From positions 3,122-9,565 of the forward strand of contig DJFN01000088.1 of NCBI GenBank assembly GCA_002432085.1: a stretch of 6,444 bases of DNA. The letters are read 5' to 3'. Every line of letters begins with the position of its first letter. The stretch's first letter is position 1. The notes beneath the pieces were generated by a model. It did no database searches and was not told the DNA's origin. It worked only from the letters and a program-made list of their open reading frames with translations. The stretch is from Flavobacteriales bacterium UBA5871. Lineage in GTDB: Bacteria > Bacteroidota > Bacteroidia > Flavobacteriales_D > Crocinitomicaceae. Positions 5,787-6,444 of the stretch are shown here, piece by piece. Position numbers and translations under genes: made by a program.

Positions 5787-6444
5787 ATGAGCAGCGATCG
5801 TGTCTTTATAACCGAGTGTCCACGCGACGCCATGCAAGGCATCACCGAGTGGATTCCGACCGAAACCAAAGTAGCTTATATCAACAATCTCCTGACATGC
5901 GGATTCGACACGCTCGATTTCGGAAGCTTCGTTTCACCGAAAGCTATTCCGCAGATGCAGGACACCAAAGAAGTGCTTGCACAGCTGAATCTAACGGAAA
6001 CTTCACCTAAACTGCTCGCCATCGTTGCCAACGAGCGCGGGGCAGAAGAAGCAGCTCAATACGACGAAATAACTTATCTCGGCTATCCGTTTTCCATTTC
6101 GGAGACTTTCCAGCAGCGCAATACGAACGCTTCGATCGAAGAATCGATGAAAAGGGTGGAGGCCATTCGCGAGATCTGCAGCCGACACAACAAAAAACTG
6201 GTTCTGTATATTTCCATGGGCTTCGGCAATCCTTACGGCGATGCGTGGGGGCCTGAGCTCGTAACAGAATGGAGCCGTCGCTTGTTCGATCTGTTCGATG
6301 TGCGTCACCTGGCGCTTTCCGATACAATAGGCTCGGCAAATCCGGAGCTAGTCCGTTCAGTGTTTTCAACCGTGATCCCGGAACTGCCGCAGGTTACCAT
6401 CGGCGCGCATTTACATACATTACGTGAAGATGCGATGGCATTGA
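5787..6444 (+). CDS. Hydroxymethylglutaryl-CoA lyase-like protein, 3' truncated by window end
   Basis: The frame opens at ATG 5787 and runs, without a stop, to the window end: 219 codons of a family usually near 280-300 residues. It is a TIM-barrel HMGL-like protein; the classical reaction is cleavage of HMG-CoA into acetyl-CoA and acetoacetate in leucine breakdown. Visible motifs are ITECPRDAMQ (8-17) with R13 and D14 as the catalytic Arg-Asp pair, IPTETK (23-28), DFGSFVSPKAIPQMQD (44-59), YISMGFGNPYGD, LALSDTIG and GAHLHT (206-211) with metal-ligand histidines H208 and H210. The Cys-containing GGCP loop lies beyond the window. Against classical HMG-CoA lyase, EVGPRDGLQ is replaced by ECPRDAMQ and the Glu of EATSFVSP by Asp, a variant I associate with a Bacteroidota subgroup. 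Substrate could therefore differ from HMG-CoA. It follows pyrD by 5 nt and probably shares its transcript. Confidence 0.86.
   Translation, partial: MSSDRVFITECPRDAMQGITEWIPTETKVAYINNLLTCGFDTLDFGSFVSPKAIPQMQDTKEVLAQLNLTETSPKLLAIVANERGAEEAAQYDEITYLGYPFSISETFQQRNTNASIEESMKRVEAIREICSRHNKKLVLYISMGFGNPYGDAWGPELVTEWSRRLFDLFDVRHLALSDTIGSANPELVRSVFSTVIPELPQVTIGAHLHTLREDAMAL

Noticed and set aside
5816..6010. Short + strand frame (64 codons) downstream of pyrD
   Set aside because: Out of phase with the HMGL-like gene, which reads through the same region with clear motifs.

Overview
This window looks like chromosomal DNA of a Bacteroidota species, probably from a Flavobacteriia- or Crocinitomicaceae-like lineage (the phylum is fairly safe, the finer placement is a guess). 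The reasons are: a C-terminal domain that resembles the type IX secretion (T9SS) sorting signal, a DUF6089-like outer membrane barrel, a Bacteroidota-type HMG-CoA-lyase-like protein, almost no Shine-Dalgarno sequences, and TTG-N19/20-TAnnTTTG-type promoters. All six genes lie on the + strand. No tRNA, rRNA, CRISPR array, insertion sequence or phage gene was seen.

Region 1 (1-2778) is a tight three-gene block: a class I SAM methyltransferase (47-820), an MbnP-like copper-binding protein (824-1786) and an MbnH/MauG-like di-heme c-type cytochrome (1771-2778). Gaps are 3 nt and then a 16-nt overlap. The MbnP/MbnH pairing is the most interesting part. In methanotrophs MbnH oxidises the first Trp of a WxW motif in MbnP to kynurenine, which creates a Cu(I) site; the WGW motif is present here. 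No methanobactin precursor or biosynthesis gene is in the window. Unusually, this MbnP appears to end in a T9SS sorting domain, so it may be displayed or released at the cell surface, and the di-heme partner has Phe where the inter-heme Trp is expected.

Region 2 (2779-3702) holds an ECF-like sigma factor (2937-3521) with no adjacent anti-sigma gene, a strong intrinsic terminator (3542-3574) and a promoter for the next gene.

Region 3 (3703-4711) holds a DUF6089-like outer membrane beta-barrel protein, with a possible start-codon hairpin in front and an intrinsic terminator behind. The loop of that terminator contains the -33 element of the next promoter.

Region 4 (4719-6444) is a probable two-gene operon: class 2 dihydroorotate dehydrogenase (pyrD, 4744-5781), with a very short predicted leader, followed after 5 nt by an HMG-CoA-lyase-like gene (5787 to the window end, 3' truncated). 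The intergenic gaps of 158 nt (2779-2936) and 181 nt (3522-3702) contain only the regulatory-type elements listed; no gap exceeds 300 nt.
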